From Alcaligenaceae bacterium (GTDB lineage: Bacteria > Pseudomonadota > Gammaproteobacteria > Burkholderiales > Burkholderiaceae_B), in the NCBI GenBank assembly GCA_013416395.1, contig JACCEP010000003.1:576059-640058 (forward strand): DNA of 64,000 nt, read 5' to 3'. The notes beneath the pieces are model-generated. The model had not been told where the DNA came from. It made no database searches and was given only the letters and a program-made list of their open reading frames with translations. Numbering within the stretch: the stretch's first letter is position 1; each line of letters opens with the position of its first letter. This document shows, piece by piece, positions 19,452-28,546 of the stretch. A program made the position numbers and the translations under genes.

Positions 19452-19499
19452 TTCAGGTTCGCGCACCTTTTCACCCAGCCTGCAAAGAAAAAATCTGCC

Positions 19500-20342
19500 A
19501 TGATCGAACGTCGCCCCGTCCTGGATATCGTTACCCACATCATTCTTATTGTGGGCGTGGCGATCATCGCCTTCCCGCTTTATGTGACATTTGTTGCGTC
19601 GACCCAGACGGCGCAAGAAGTCGCGCAGGCGCCCATGTCGTTAATACCGGGCAGCCACTTCTTTGAAAACTACCGTACTGTGCTGTTCGGTGAGGCGGTC
19701 AACACGCCGCCAGTGGCACGCATGATGTGGATCAGTACTGTCATGGCACTGGTCATTGCCATCGGAAAAATCGTCATCTCCATACTGTCGGCATTCGCCG
19801 TCGTGTATTTCCGCTTTCCGTTCCGCATGTTCTTTTTCTGGATGATCTTCGTCACGCTGATGCTTCCGGTCGAAGTGCGTATCGCCCCCACTTATCAGGT
19901 GGTGGCCGACCTGGGCATGCTCAACACGTATGCCGGGCTTACACTGCCGCTCATTGCCTCGGCAACCGCTACATTTCTGTTTCGCCAATTTTTCATGACC
20001 GTACCTGACGAACTGGTCGAGGCCGCGCGCATTGACGGTGCCGGCCCCATGCGCTTCTTCTGGGACGTCCTGCTGCCACTATCGCGCACCAGTATCGCAG
20101 CCTTGTTTGTCATTCAATTTATTTACGGCTGGAACCAATACCTCTGGCCGCTTATTATCACCACCCAAGAAAACATGTACCCCGTTGTCATCGGCATCAA
20201 ACGCATGATTGCCGGGGGTGACAGTGTCACCGAGTGGAACCTGGTCATGGCAACCGCCCTGCTGGCCATGATTCCGCCGGTTGCCGTCGTGGTATTCATG
20301 CAGCGATGGTTTGTCAAAGGCCTGGTCGACGCCGAAAAATAA
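19500..20342 (+). CDS. ugpE: sn-glycerol-3-phosphate ABC transporter, permease UgpE
   Basis: Second permease, 280 aa, with six hydrophobic segments and the EAA loop [18 protein letters not shown] at about residues 170-187. The N-terminus [19 protein letters not shown] matches UgpE-type proteins, with a periplasmic loop around [11 protein letters not shown]. There is a 48-bp gap after ugpA and a 60-bp gap before ugpC, all on the same strand. Confidence 0.95.
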   Translation: MIERRPVLDIVTHIILIVGVAIIAFPLYVTFVASTQTAQEVAQAPMSLIPGSHFFENYRTVLFGEAVNTPPVARMMWISTVMALVIAIGKIVISILSAFAVVYFRFPFRMFFFWMIFVTLMLPVEVRIAPTYQVVADLGMLNTYAGLTLPLIASATATFLFRQFFMTVPDELVEAARIDGAGPMRFFWDVLLPLSRTSIAALFVIQFIYGWNQYLWPLIITTQENMYPVVIGIKRMIAGGDSVTEWNLVMATALLAMIPPVAVVVFMQRWFVKGLVDAEK

Positions 20343-20402
20343 ACGGGTCTGTCACTGCTCTTATTCGCGACACGGTACTGAATACAAAAACTGGAATCAC
20401 AC

Positions 20403-21488
20403 ATGGCTACTTTAAGCTTTCGCAACGTCACCAAAACTTATCCGGGCGGTGTTGCCGTTATTCACGGCATCAACATGGAGGTTGCCGACGGCGAATTCAT
20501 CGTTATCGTCGGGCCCTCAGGCTGCGGCAAATCTACCCTAATGCGCATGGTGGCCGGGCTTGAAAGCGTTACCGGTGGCGAGATCTGTATCGGCGACAAG
20601 GTCGTTAACGACCTTGAGCCCGCTGAGCGTGACATTGCCATGGTGTTTCAAAATTACGCGCTCTATCCTCACATGAGCGTCTATGAAAACATGGCCTACG
20701 GCCTCAAAATACGCAAGCTCAGCAAAACTGAAATTAAAGATCGCGTCGATAATGCCGCCAAAATTCTTGAGCTGTCACTTCTGCTAGACCGCCGCCCAGG
20801 CCAATTGTCAGGCGGCCAGCGCCAGCGCGTCGCCATGGGCAGGGCTATTGTGCGCGACCCCAAGGTGTTCTTGTTTGACGAACCGCTGTCCAACCTTGAC
20901 GCCAAGCTGCGGGTGCAAATGCGCCTTGAAATCCAAAGACTGCATCACCGCCTGGGTACGACCAGCTTGTATGTAACACATGACCAGGTTGAGGCCATGA
21001 CGCTGGCACAGCGCATGGTGGTCATGAACAAAGGCGTGCCCGAGCAAATCGGCACACCCGTTGAGGTGTTTGAAAAGCCCGCCTCCATGTTTGTGGCCAG
21101 CTTTATTGGCGCGCCACCCATGAACTTGATCCCGGTACAGGTCGACGCGCAGCGACGTGTGCTGGATGCCGACGGAGCTCTGCTCGATTTCTCACCCGAC
21201 ATGGTGCCTGAGCACCTGGCCAATAGAAAGGTAGTTCTGGGCATACGCCCCGAGCATATAAACCTGCACGCCAAGGGCATTACCGTCAATATTGAAATGA
21301 TCGAAATCTTAGGCTCTGAGCAGCTTATCCACGGCCGCCGGGGCGACATTCCTGTTGTCTTGCGCTGCCCAATTGGCGTCACCCGCGAAAACCCGCTGCA
21401 TATCGGCGAAACCATACAAATGGGCCCTGATGGCATCCACCCGTTACATTGGTTCGACCCTGACACCAGCAAGCGCATTGAAGGCTAA
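20403..21488 (+). CDS. ugpC: sn-glycerol-3-phosphate ABC transporter, ATP-binding protein UgpC
   Basis: ATPase of 361 aa in the MalK/UgpC group. Walker [10 protein letters not shown] is at about 37-45, the Q-loop is [12 protein letters not shown], the signature is [14 protein letters not shown], and Walker B is [15 protein letters not shown]. After about residue 235 a C-terminal TOBE/MalK-like regulatory domain follows (LGIRPEHI). In E. coli this domain takes part in inhibition by phosphate; whether that holds here is not shown. It is the last gene of ugpBAEC. Confidence 0.95.
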   Translation: MATLSFRNVTKTYPGGVAVIHGINMEVADGEFIVIVGPSGCGKSTLMRMVAGLESVTGGEICIGDKVVNDLEPAERDIAMVFQNYALYPHMSVYENMAYGLKIRKLSKTEIKDRVDNAAKILELSLLLDRRPGQLSGGQRQRVAMGRAIVRDPKVFLFDEPLSNLDAKLRVQMRLEIQRLHHRLGTTSLYVTHDQVEAMTLAQRMVVMNKGVPEQIGTPVEVFEKPASMFVASFIGAPPMNLIPVQVDAQRRVLDADGALLDFSPDMVPEHLANRKVVLGIRPEHINLHAKGITVNIEMIEILGSEQLIHGRRGDIPVVLRCPIGVTRENPLHIGETIQMGPDGIHPLHWFDPDTSKRIEG

Positions 21489-21531
21489 TTGATCCGGGCC
21501 ACTTGTGGCCAGCTTTCGCGGCAAACTAAAA

Positions 21532-21568
21532 CACCCCTGACCTGGGTCGAAGCCCAGGGCCAGGGGTG
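21532..21568 (-). terminator. terminator between ugpC and the orphan livJ
   Basis: A long stem (CACCCCTG/CAGGGGTG plus CCTGGG/CCCAGG, with a 1-by-2 internal loop) and a TCGAAG loop is followed on the minus strand by TTTTAGTTT. It ends the livJ paralogue transcript and may also stop ugpBAEC from the other side. Confidence 0.8.
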
Positions 21569-21612
21569 TTGCCGTTCAGGCCCGCAGCGCGCGCCTGAAG
21601 CCTACAGAGGAC

Positions 21613-22734
21613 TTACTTGTAGACGGACTTGCTGCCGTCTTTGTGCCACACAAAGATATCAAATTTAAAGTCGTTGAGGTCACCCTGTTTGTTCCAGGAA
21701 ATCTCGCCGATAGGTGTCTTGACCGAGTTGGCATGCAGGTAATCAGCCACCTTGATGGGGTCATCAGCACCTGCGCCGGCAATGCCATCAGCAATGGCTT
21801 TGGTTGCCGAATAGGCCGTTAGCTGGAACGCTCCACTTGGATCACGACCCTTGTCTTTAAAGGCTTTGACAATAGCAGCGTTGCCTTCGTCAGAGGTAAA
21901 GTCGGCCGGTAGTGTAACCAGCATGCCGTCTACCGACGCACCGCCAATGGCGTTGATGTCTGGGTTGCCCACGCCCTCAGGCCCCATAAACTGCGTTTTA
22001 AGGCCTTGCTCGGCCCCCTGACGCAGCAATAGACCCATTTCGGGGTGATAGCCACCGTAATAAACAAAGTCAACCCCGGCGCTCTTGAGCTTGGTAATGA
22101 CAGCCGAGTAGTCGCTGTCACCGGCGTTAATGCCTTCGAACAACACGACATTAATGCCTGCCGCCTCAAGATCTTTCTTGACCGCGCTGGCAATACCCTG
22201 GCCATACGACTGCTTGTCATGCAGCACGGCTACCTTGGTTGGTTTGACGTTGTCTATGATAAATTTTGCGGCAGCCGGACCCTGCTGGTCATCACGACCA
22301 ATGGTACGAAAAATCATGTCGTAATTTTTACCATCGGTGACGGCAGGAGACGTGGCAGATGGCGTGACCATGACCACACCTTCATTATTGTAAATATCGG
22401 TGGCGGCAATGGTAGCGCCTGAGCAGACATGGCCAACAACATAATGAATTTTGTCATTAACAACGCGGTTTGCAACCACTGGGCCCTGCTTGGGCTCGCA
22501 ACCATCATCGATAGACACTGCTTCAAGCTGCTTGCCCAGCACGCCACCACTGGCATTGATCTGTTCAATAGCGGTATCAACGCCCTCTTTTACCATGGAA
22601 CCGTACTGTGTCAGCGCGCCGGTAAAGGGGCCAGCCACAGCAATTTTAATGGTATCGGCAAAAGCACCAGACGACATAACCATGCCAGCAGCCAGCCCTA
22701 CGGCAGCAGCAATGGGGGAAAAACGAAGTTTCAT
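21613..22734 (-). CDS. orphan branched-chain amino-acid-type periplasmic binding protein
   Basis: LivJ-like solute-binding protein of 373 aa with a signal peptide (ends SSGAFA) and the type I fold (IKIAVAGPFTGALTQYG, SIDDGCEPKQGP, TPSATSPAVTD, FMGPEGVGNPD). The ATG at 22734 has a perfect AGGAGG upstream, which points to strong expression. No permease or ATPase gene is attached; it probably feeds the LivHMGF channel encoded 7 kb away, widening its ligand range. The two LivJ proteins have the same length and look about half identical by eye. Exact ligand unknown. Confidence 0.9.
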   Translation of the reverse strand: MKLRFSPIAAAVGLAAGMVMSSGAFADTIKIAVAGPFTGALTQYGSMVKEGVDTAIEQINASGGVLGKQLEAVSIDDGCEPKQGPVVANRVVNDKIHYVVGHVCSGATIAATDIYNNEGVVMVTPSATSPAVTDGKNYDMIFRTIGRDDQQGPAAAKFIIDNVKPTKVAVLHDKQSYGQGIASAVKKDLEAAGINVVLFEGINAGDSDYSAVITKLKSAGVDFVYYGGYHPEMGLLLRQGAEQGLKTQFMGPEGVGNPDINAIGGASVDGMLVTLPADFTSDEGNAAIVKAFKDKGRDPSGAFQLTAYSATKAIADGIAGAGADDPIKVADYLHANSVKTPIGEISWNKQGDLNDFKFDIFVWHKDGSKSVYK

Positions 22735-22835
22735 ATAGCCTCCTAAATGTACGCGCCAAGCATACACGAAAACACCCGAAAACCAATATGCAAGCACAAG
22801 GTTTCAGGGTTTTCTCTAGCGTGTGAAATAGAGAA

Positions 22836-22868
22836 AAACCCTTGAGGGCGTAAACCGTTCAAGGGTTT
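22836..22868 (-). terminator. Rho-independent terminator of dps
   Basis: The stem AAACCCTTGA/TCAAGGGTTT (22836-22845 and 22859-22868) with a 13-nt loop is followed on the minus strand by TTTTTCTC. It lies about 70 bp past the dps stop. Confidence 0.85.
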
Positions 22869-22936
22869 GGTGCAGCCCCGGCTTGACCCAGGCCAAGAAC
22901 AACTATTGGGGTTGATACATGCGTGGCCGTAGCCGC

Positions 22937-23461
22937 TTACTGCAGAAGACTGCGCAGCATCCAGGCATTTTTTTCGTGTATGTCAAGGCGCTGGGTAAGC
23001 AGATCAACCGTGGGGTCGTCGCCAGCCTCATCTGCTTTCTTGAGTGCAGCACGCGCTGTCTTTGCGACGGCTTCGTTGCCCTTGAGCAGCAGCTCGATCA
23101 TTTTTTCGGCAGCGGGAACCTCGCTGGGCTCAGTAATAGACGACAACTTGGCGTATTCAGCATACGTGCCGGGTGCGTAAAGACCCAGTGCACGGATACG
23201 CTCGGCGATGCTATCAAGGGCCTGCCACTCTTCAGTGTACTGATTCATGAACATGAGATGCAGGGTATTGAACAGCGGGCCGGTGACGTTCCAGTGAAAA
23301 TTATGCGTCATCAGGTAAAGCGTGTAAGAATCAGCCAGCATTTTTGACAATTCAGCAGCAACAGTAGCGCGCTCTTTGTCGGTAAGACCAATATCGATGG
23401 TCAAACCCTTGGTGCTTGCCTGTGCCAGTAGGCTGCTTTCGAGTTTACTTGCTTTAGCCAT
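22937..23461 (-). CDS. dps: Dps-family DNA-binding ferritin-like protein
   Basis: Dodecameric iron-storage protein that protects DNA under oxidative stress, 174 aa from the ATG at 23461 (GGAG upstream). The four-helix core holds THNFHWNVTGPLF (His53, His56), His68, and ALDSIAERIRALG (Asp83, Glu87), the inter-subunit ferroxidase residues. The acidic residue four positions after His68 (Asp67 in E. coli) reads Met72 here, followed by Asn. The Lys/Ser-rich N-terminus could contact DNA. It lies directly downstream of oxyR, which commonly activates dps. Confidence 0.93.
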   Translation of the reverse strand: MAKASKLESSLLAQASTKGLTIDIGLTDKERATVAAELSKMLADSYTLYLMTHNFHWNVTGPLFNTLHLMFMNQYTEEWQALDSIAERIRALGLYAPGTYAEYAKLSSITEPSEVPAAEKMIELLLKGNEAVAKTARAALKKADEAGDDPTVDLLTQRLDIHEKNAWMLRSLLQ

Positions 23462-23556
23462 AATTTTTGCTCCATTCGAGAGTGAATCAGTCAATCGAGA
23501 ATACCACAACGAAAATACTAGTGTTTGGATCTATCGCAATAACTCAGGTACTTTAT

Positions 23557-24513
23557 TTAGCCCGCTTCGGCCACCTCAACCAACGGCACATCCAGGTAAT
23601 TGACGCCAGGTAAATTACACGCATGAATGGCATGAATGAGTGCCGCGATGGCAGCAGGCCGAGGAAAACTTTTGCGGTGAACGAGCACCACGCGCCGGTC
23701 AGGTACAGGTTTTTTGAACGGTATATAAGTAAGCAATTGGTTCTCGAGGCCAGGCATAGACAGCGAACTGGCCGGCAGCACGGTCACCCCTACGCCGGCA
23801 GCTACCATATGCCTGATGGTCTCCAGCGAAGAGCCTTCAAACGTACGCTGTATGCCTTCGCTGGCTGCCGAGTAGCGGGAAAATTCGGGGCACACCTCAA
23901 GCACTTGATCTCGAAAGCAATGGCCAGCACCGAGCAACAGCATGGTCTCTTCTTTAAGCGCAGCAGCATCGAGCTCTTTTTTCTTCGCCAGTGGATGATT
24001 GTGGGACACGGCCACCACAAAAGGCTCGTCATATAAAGGGCGTAATACAAACCCGGAGTCAGGTAAGGGCAAGGCCACAATGGCGCAGTCGATTTCACCC
24101 TGGCGCAGCAACTCAAGCAGACGCGTCGTAAAATTTTCTTGCAGCAACAAAGGCATTTGCGGCGTTAATTCAATTTCGGTAGGCACCAACCGCGGTAATA
24201 GATAAGGGCCGATTGTGTGGATAACACCCACACGCAAAGGCCCTGCCAGTGGGTCATGACCCTGTCGGGCAATTTCACGCAAGTTTGCAGACTCTTCCAG
24301 CACGCGCTGAGCCTGGGCCACGACACGCAAACCTATGGGCGTAACCCCCACCTCGGTGCCACCCCGCTCAAACAAAATAACCCCCAGCTCATCCTCCAGT
24401 TTGCGTATAGCTACCGAAAGCGTGGGCTGGCTGACAAAGCACGCTTCTGCAGCGCGACCAAAGTGTCTTTCACGTGCAACCGCGACGATGTATTTCAATT
24501 CAGTCAGAGTCAT
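23557..24513 (-). CDS. oxyR: hydrogen-peroxide sensor regulator OxyR
   Basis: LysR-type regulator of 318 aa. The N-terminal HTH is RERHFGRAAEACFVSQPTLS and following. The regulatory domain carries GAGHCFRDQVLEVCPE, placing cysteines at exactly 199 and 208, the redox pair that forms the activating disulfide in E. coli OxyR. It lies 31 bp downstream of recG and 95 bp upstream of dps on the same strand, giving the order recG-oxyR-dps. In Pseudomonas aeruginosa oxyR and recG also adjoin, in the opposite order. Identification is very secure. Confidence 0.96.
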   Translation of the reverse strand: MTLTELKYIVAVARERHFGRAAEACFVSQPTLSVAIRKLEDELGVILFERGGTEVGVTPIGLRVVAQAQRVLEESANLREIARQGHDPLAGPLRVGVIHTIGPYLLPRLVPTEIELTPQMPLLLQENFTTRLLELLRQGEIDCAIVALPLPDSGFVLRPLYDEPFVVAVSHNHPLAKKKELDAAALKEETMLLLGAGHCFRDQVLEVCPEFSRYSAASEGIQRTFEGSSLETIRHMVAAGVGVTVLPASSLSMPGLENQLLTYIPFKKPVPDRRVVLVHRKSFPRPAAIAALIHAIHACNLPGVNYLDVPLVEVAEAG

Positions 24514-24544
24514 AAGGTTTTCTTCTCAAAAAAAACATGCCACA

Positions 24545-26701
24545 TCAGCTACGGAGAAAGTCTTGACGCCCGCGCATCCACCGCTGCAGGTGCGCCTGCG
24601 CATGCTTAGGATAATGATCACGCAGCATTGAAGCTGCTTCGCGCGCCTGAGCTACCAGTTGCGCATCGGTTTCGAGGCTGGCAAATCGCAGCAGCTCCTG
24701 GCCAGACTGCCGCACGCCCAGAAACTCGCCGGGACCGCGTTGCTCAAGATCGCGTCGGGCTATTTCAAAACCGTCTGTCGTTTCATACATAGCGCGCAGC
24801 CGTTGCCGTGCAATCATGCTGAGAGGCGCCTGGTACATCAACACACACACCGATTCGCGCGTACCACGCCCAACCCGCCCTCTTAGCTGATGCAGCTGTG
24901 CCAGGCCAAAGCGTTCGGCGTGTTCAATAATCATTAACGAGGCATTGGGCACATCGACGCCCACTTCGATCACCGTTGTAGCCACCAGTACGTCAATATC
25001 GCCATCACGAAAGCGCTGCATGACCGCCTGCTTTTCATTGGCAGGCAGCTTGCCGTGTATCAGGCCAACCCGCACATCAGGCAGTGCCGCAGCCAACCTG
25101 GCATGGGTATCGACAGCAGTTTGCAGCTGCAAGGCCTCGCTTTCCTCAACCAGGGGACAGACCCAATAAGCCTGCCTGCCCAGCCTGACTTCGGCCGCTA
25201 CGCTGGCGAGCACTTCTGGCCGACGGCTGTCTGCAATCAGTTTGGTCAGCACCGGGCTGCGCCCGGGCGGCAACTCATCAATGGCCGACACATCAAGGTC
25301 GGCAAAAAACGTCATTGCAAGCGTGCGAGGTATGGGCGTTGCACTCATGTTGAGCTGGTGCGGTATGTACGCCTGCCGTCCTGTGTTTTCTTCGCCTTTG
25401 CGGTTTAACTGCAGCCGCTGACCTACACCAAAGCGGTGCTGTTCATCCAGAATGACCAAACCCAAACTGGAAAACACCACTTTGTCCTGAATAAGCGCTT
25501 GCGTGCCTACAACGAGCTGGGCCTCACCTGACTCTGCCGCCGCCATACTTGCTTTACGGGCCTTGCCAGCCAGACTTCCGGCCAGCCAGGCCACGTTGAC
25601 GCCCAGGGGCTGCAACCATGCAGACAGCTTACTAAAGTGCTGTTCGGCAAGAATTTCAGTGGGTGCCATGATGGCGGCCTGGCTACCACTGGCTATCGCC
25701 TGCGCCGCTGCAAAGGCCGCAACAATGGTCTTGCCGCTGCCGACATCGCCTTGCAATAAACGGTGCATAGGAAATGAGCGCGATAAATCAGCGGAAATTT
25801 CATTGATCACACGCTCTTGCGCGGCAGTGAGCGTAAAGGGCAAGCTGGAGCGCAAGCCTTGCAGCAAACCATGCCCCACATTGGCCAGCGGGCGTGCCTG
25901 CTGGCTGCGACGTGCAGCCCTTGCCGCCGCCAGTGACAACTGCTGGGCCAGCAGCTCGTCAAATTTGATGCGACGCCAAGCCGGGTGCTCGCGCTCGGCA
26001 AGATCGGCACAGGAGACGTCGGCAGGTGGATGATGCAGCACCCGTATGGCCTGGCGAAACGGGATCAACCCGTACTGGCTGCATACGTCGTCTGGCAATG
26101 TGTCAGACAGATCAGCGCGCCCCAACGCCGTATCAATGGCCTTGCGCAAACTGGCCTGTGACAGGCCGTCTGTAGTGGAATAAACAGGGGTCAACGCCGA
26201 AGCCAACGGGCGACCGCCCACCGAGACTTTGGGATGCACCATTTCGCTGCCACCAAAACCGCTGCGCACTTCACCCCTGACCCGTACGCAATTTCCGACA
26301 GCAAGCTGCTTTTGCTGACTAGGGTAAAAATGCAGCCAGCGCAGTGCCAACTGGTCACCATTTTCGTCCTGGATAAGGGCGTGCAGTTGCCGCCGAGACC
26401 GGAACTCAACCTCGCTACGAATGACTTCGCCCTCTACCTGTGCCGTCGTGCCTGGCACTACTGCGGCAATCGGCACGATACGGGTTTCATCTTCGTAGCG
26501 TATCGGCAGGTGGACGATAAAGTCAGCGGGTTGATGCAAACCCAAACGGGCCAGCCTGCGTTCAACCAAATTACCGGCGCTGGCCTTGCCCGCTGCAGGC
26601 ACTACTGCTGCGCCCTTAGCCGACTTGCTTGCCACAGCCCGCTGTTCTTGCCGCACAGACGGTGCTGATTTCTGTGCTTTTGACGGGGAGCCCGTGCTCA
26701 T
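24545..26701 (-). CDS. recG: ATP-dependent DNA helicase RecG
   Basis: Branch-migration helicase that remodels stalled forks and D-loops, 718 aa. An N-terminal wedge/OB domain (about 50-230) is followed by the two helicase lobes: Walker A LLQGDVGSGKTIVA, motif II ILDEQHRFGVGQR, motif III MSATPIPRT, motif VI QLRGRVGRG and the TRG-type C-terminal segment. The first about 45 residues are rich in Ala, Lys and Ser and look like a disordered extension; a later start is conceivable but no better ribosome site is seen. It is followed by oxyR. Confidence 0.96.
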   Translation of the reverse strand: MSTGSPSKAQKSAPSVRQEQRAVASKSAKGAAVVPAAGKASAGNLVERRLARLGLHQPADFIVHLPIRYEDETRIVPIAAVVPGTTAQVEGEVIRSEVEFRSRRQLHALIQDENGDQLALRWLHFYPSQQKQLAVGNCVRVRGEVRSGFGGSEMVHPKVSVGGRPLASALTPVYSTTDGLSQASLRKAIDTALGRADLSDTLPDDVCSQYGLIPFRQAIRVLHHPPADVSCADLAEREHPAWRRIKFDELLAQQLSLAAARAARRSQQARPLANVGHGLLQGLRSSLPFTLTAAQERVINEISADLSRSFPMHRLLQGDVGSGKTIVAAFAAAQAIASGSQAAIMAPTEILAEQHFSKLSAWLQPLGVNVAWLAGSLAGKARKASMAAAESGEAQLVVGTQALIQDKVVFSSLGLVILDEQHRFGVGQRLQLNRKGEENTGRQAYIPHQLNMSATPIPRTLAMTFFADLDVSAIDELPPGRSPVLTKLIADSRRPEVLASVAAEVRLGRQAYWVCPLVEESEALQLQTAVDTHARLAAALPDVRVGLIHGKLPANEKQAVMQRFRDGDIDVLVATTVIEVGVDVPNASLMIIEHAERFGLAQLHQLRGRVGRGTRESVCVLMYQAPLSMIARQRLRAMYETTDGFEIARRDLEQRGPGEFLGVRQSGQELLRFASLETDAQLVAQAREAASMLRDHYPKHAQAHLQRWMRGRQDFLRS

Positions 26702-26768
26702 GCTGAACTCCCGAGGCAGGCCGGCACACTGACGTGAAACACAAGAAGAGTTGACACGCTGATCGCGA

Positions 26769-27155
26769 TCAGATCACGACGATGGCCTCAACCTCGAACT
26801 GCGCGCCCTTGGGCAGGCTGGCCACCCCTATGGTGGAGCGAGCCGGATAAGGCTGCGGAATGATGTCGGCCATGATGGCATTGGCACTGGCAAACTTGCT
26901 GAGGTCAGTGAGAAACAGGGTAAGTTTGACGATATTGTCGAGCGTGCCGCCAGCCTCTTCGATGACAGCCTTCATGTTGGCAAACGACTGGCGCACCTGG
27001 CCTTCAAAATTTTCGGAAACCAGCTCGCCGGAGCCTGGTTCCAGGCCGATCTGACCTGACAGAAAAACAGTTTTGCCACCATGAACAGCAACGGCCTGGG
27101 CGTAAGGCCCCACAGCGGCGGGGGCAGCATCGGTATGGATGATTTCTTTAGTCAT
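26769..27155 (-). CDS. ridA: RidA-family enamine/imine deaminase
   Basis: Hydrolyses reactive 2-aminoacrylate-type enamines released by PLP enzymes, sparing cellular targets; trimeric and cytoplasmic. The 128-aa protein has the family signature throughout: AAPAAVGPYAQAV, FLSGQIGL, VKLTLFLTDL and the C-terminal YPARSTIGVASLPKGAQFEVEAIV, in which the Arg binds the carboxylate. ATG at 27155. It stands upstream of recG by 67 bp and may start that transcript. Confidence 0.94.
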   Translation of the reverse strand: MTKEIIHTDAAPAAVGPYAQAVAVHGGKTVFLSGQIGLEPGSGELVSENFEGQVRQSFANMKAVIEEAGGTLDNIVKLTLFLTDLSKFASANAIMADIIPQPYPARSTIGVASLPKGAQFEVEAIVVI

Positions 27156-27491
27156 GAGAAGCCTTGGATAGTCGAAAAAGTCACAATGACTATCAGATTT
27201 TAGTCTTCTATAGCTAAAGTTAAAAGCCCCCCCAGTATGCAAACAGCATCTAAACGGCGTTCAGCAATTTTTGGGGCAACTCAATAGAAATGAGAAGTAG
27301 GCTTGCAGACGCTTGTGGGGGCCAAAACGCTATGTCGCGACCTTAAGCAATACTGCGGCACGTACGACATGTGCCGCAGATTTATGTGGGCATGCCACTG
27401 TTCAGGCCCAAAGGTGCATCGACACGCGCACATGTCGATGCAACGCAGGCCCGGTATCGGGCCTGCTGCGTGAAGAACCTGCCAATGCCGA
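27156..27491. other. non-coding spacer with three perfect 9-bp hairpins
   Basis: There is no gene. Three perfect 9-bp inverted repeats stand in series downstream of fpr: 27445-27453/27458-27466 (GCAGGCCCG, 4-nt loop), 27416-27424/27433-27441 (GCATCGACA, 8-nt loop) and 27353-27361/27371-27379 (CTGCGGCAC, 9-nt loop). None has a T-tract. The rest, next to ridA, should hold its promoter. Confidence 0.7.
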
Positions 27492-28271
27492 TTACTTATC
27501 GACGAAAGCGCGCTCAATGACGTAATCACCAGGTTGCCCCACCCCAGGCGACACCTTGAACCCCAGACGCTCAAGCATGGAGCTGGTGTCGGTCAGCATT
27601 GCGGGGCTGCCGCACAACATGGCACGATCTAAAGCGGGGTCGATTTCAGGCAGGCTCAGCTTTTGGACCAGCTCGCCGCTTTCTACTGCTTTGGTAATGC
27701 GACCTTCGTTGGTAAACGCCTCACGTGTGACCGTGGGGTAGTACAGCAACTTTTCACGAACCACATCGCCAAAAAACTCGTTGTTTGGCAATTCGTTTTG
27801 AATGAAGTCTGAATAAGCCAGTTCACTCTTGAAACGCACACCATGCACCAGAACGATTTTTTCAAACCGGTCGTAGACCTCAGGGTCTTTGATAATGCTC
27901 ATGAACGGTGCCAGGCCTGTGCCCGTGGCAAACAGGTACAGATTGCGGGCATTGGGCTTAAGGTCATCGACCACCAGCGTTCCGACCGGTTTTCGGCTGA
28001 CCAGCACCGAATCACCTACTTTCAGATGCTGCAGGCGTGAGGTAAGCGGCCCGTTTTGCACCTTAATACTTAAAAACTCGAGGTTTTCTTCGTAGTTGGC
28101 GCTGGCAATGCTGTAGGCACGCATAAGCGGCTTGCCTTCGACCTCAAGGCCCAGCATAACGAAATGGCCGTTATGGAACCTAAGCGCTGGATCACGCGTG
28201 GTTCTGAAGGAAAATAAAGTGTCGTTCCAGTGACGAACGCTCAGGACTTGCTCAGTATTAAATGCTGCCAT
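27492..28271 (-). CDS. fpr: ferredoxin/flavodoxin--NADP+ reductase
   Basis: FAD enzyme transferring electrons between NADPH and ferredoxin or flavodoxin. It has 259 aa: an FAD-binding barrel with MRAYSIAS near residue 50 and GPLTSRLQHLKVGD, then an NADP domain with LFATGTGLAPFMSI and MLCGSPAM. The protein ends AFVDK, the C-terminal extension usual in bacterial subclass I Fpr. ATG at 28271. It is divergent from the ferric transporter, where reductants are often iron- or redox-responsive. Confidence 0.94.
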   Translation of the reverse strand: MAAFNTEQVLSVRHWNDTLFSFRTTRDPALRFHNGHFVMLGLEVEGKPLMRAYSIASANYEENLEFLSIKVQNGPLTSRLQHLKVGDSVLVSRKPVGTLVVDDLKPNARNLYLFATGTGLAPFMSIIKDPEVYDRFEKIVLVHGVRFKSELAYSDFIQNELPNNEFFGDVVREKLLYYPTVTREAFTNEGRITKAVESGELVQKLSLPEIDPALDRAMLCGSPAMLTDTSSMLERLGFKVSPGVGQPGDYVIERAFVDK

Positions 28272-28461
28272 GTCTATAGTATTTAGAGGCGGAAAGTATT
28301 ACCGCCATATTACGTTGGGCTGGGGCTTTTTCAAGGCCAAATTTCGATGAAAATGCAGTCAATTCAACTTAGATCAAGAAAACTTGCAAAAACTTGTAGT
28401 TTGAAACCTTACAAACAGTTGAACGACGCCGCAGAGTCTGGTATCTTTCGCGTATCTTACA

Positions 28462-28476
28462 TGAGAATCATTCTGG
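28462..28476 (+). promoter_or_regulatory. Fur-box-like site upstream of fbpA
   Basis: TGAGAATCATTCTGG fits the 7-1-7 Fur palindrome TGATAATNATTATCA at 11 of 15 positions, with a TGAGAAT left arm typical of Fur sites. It lies about 70 bp before the start of the ferric ABC operon. Confidence 0.65.
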
Positions 28477-28546
28477 TTTAAAACATACCGGCCTGCTTCA
28501 GGCCTGTATTCTTCATTACCGTATACCCCGCAGGAGTCTATTTTAT

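Noticed and set aside
23462..23556. OxyR binding site before dps
   Set aside because: A GATAG half-site is present, but the four-element ATAG-N7-CTAT pattern is not convincing, so control by OxyR is kept as inference from gene order only.
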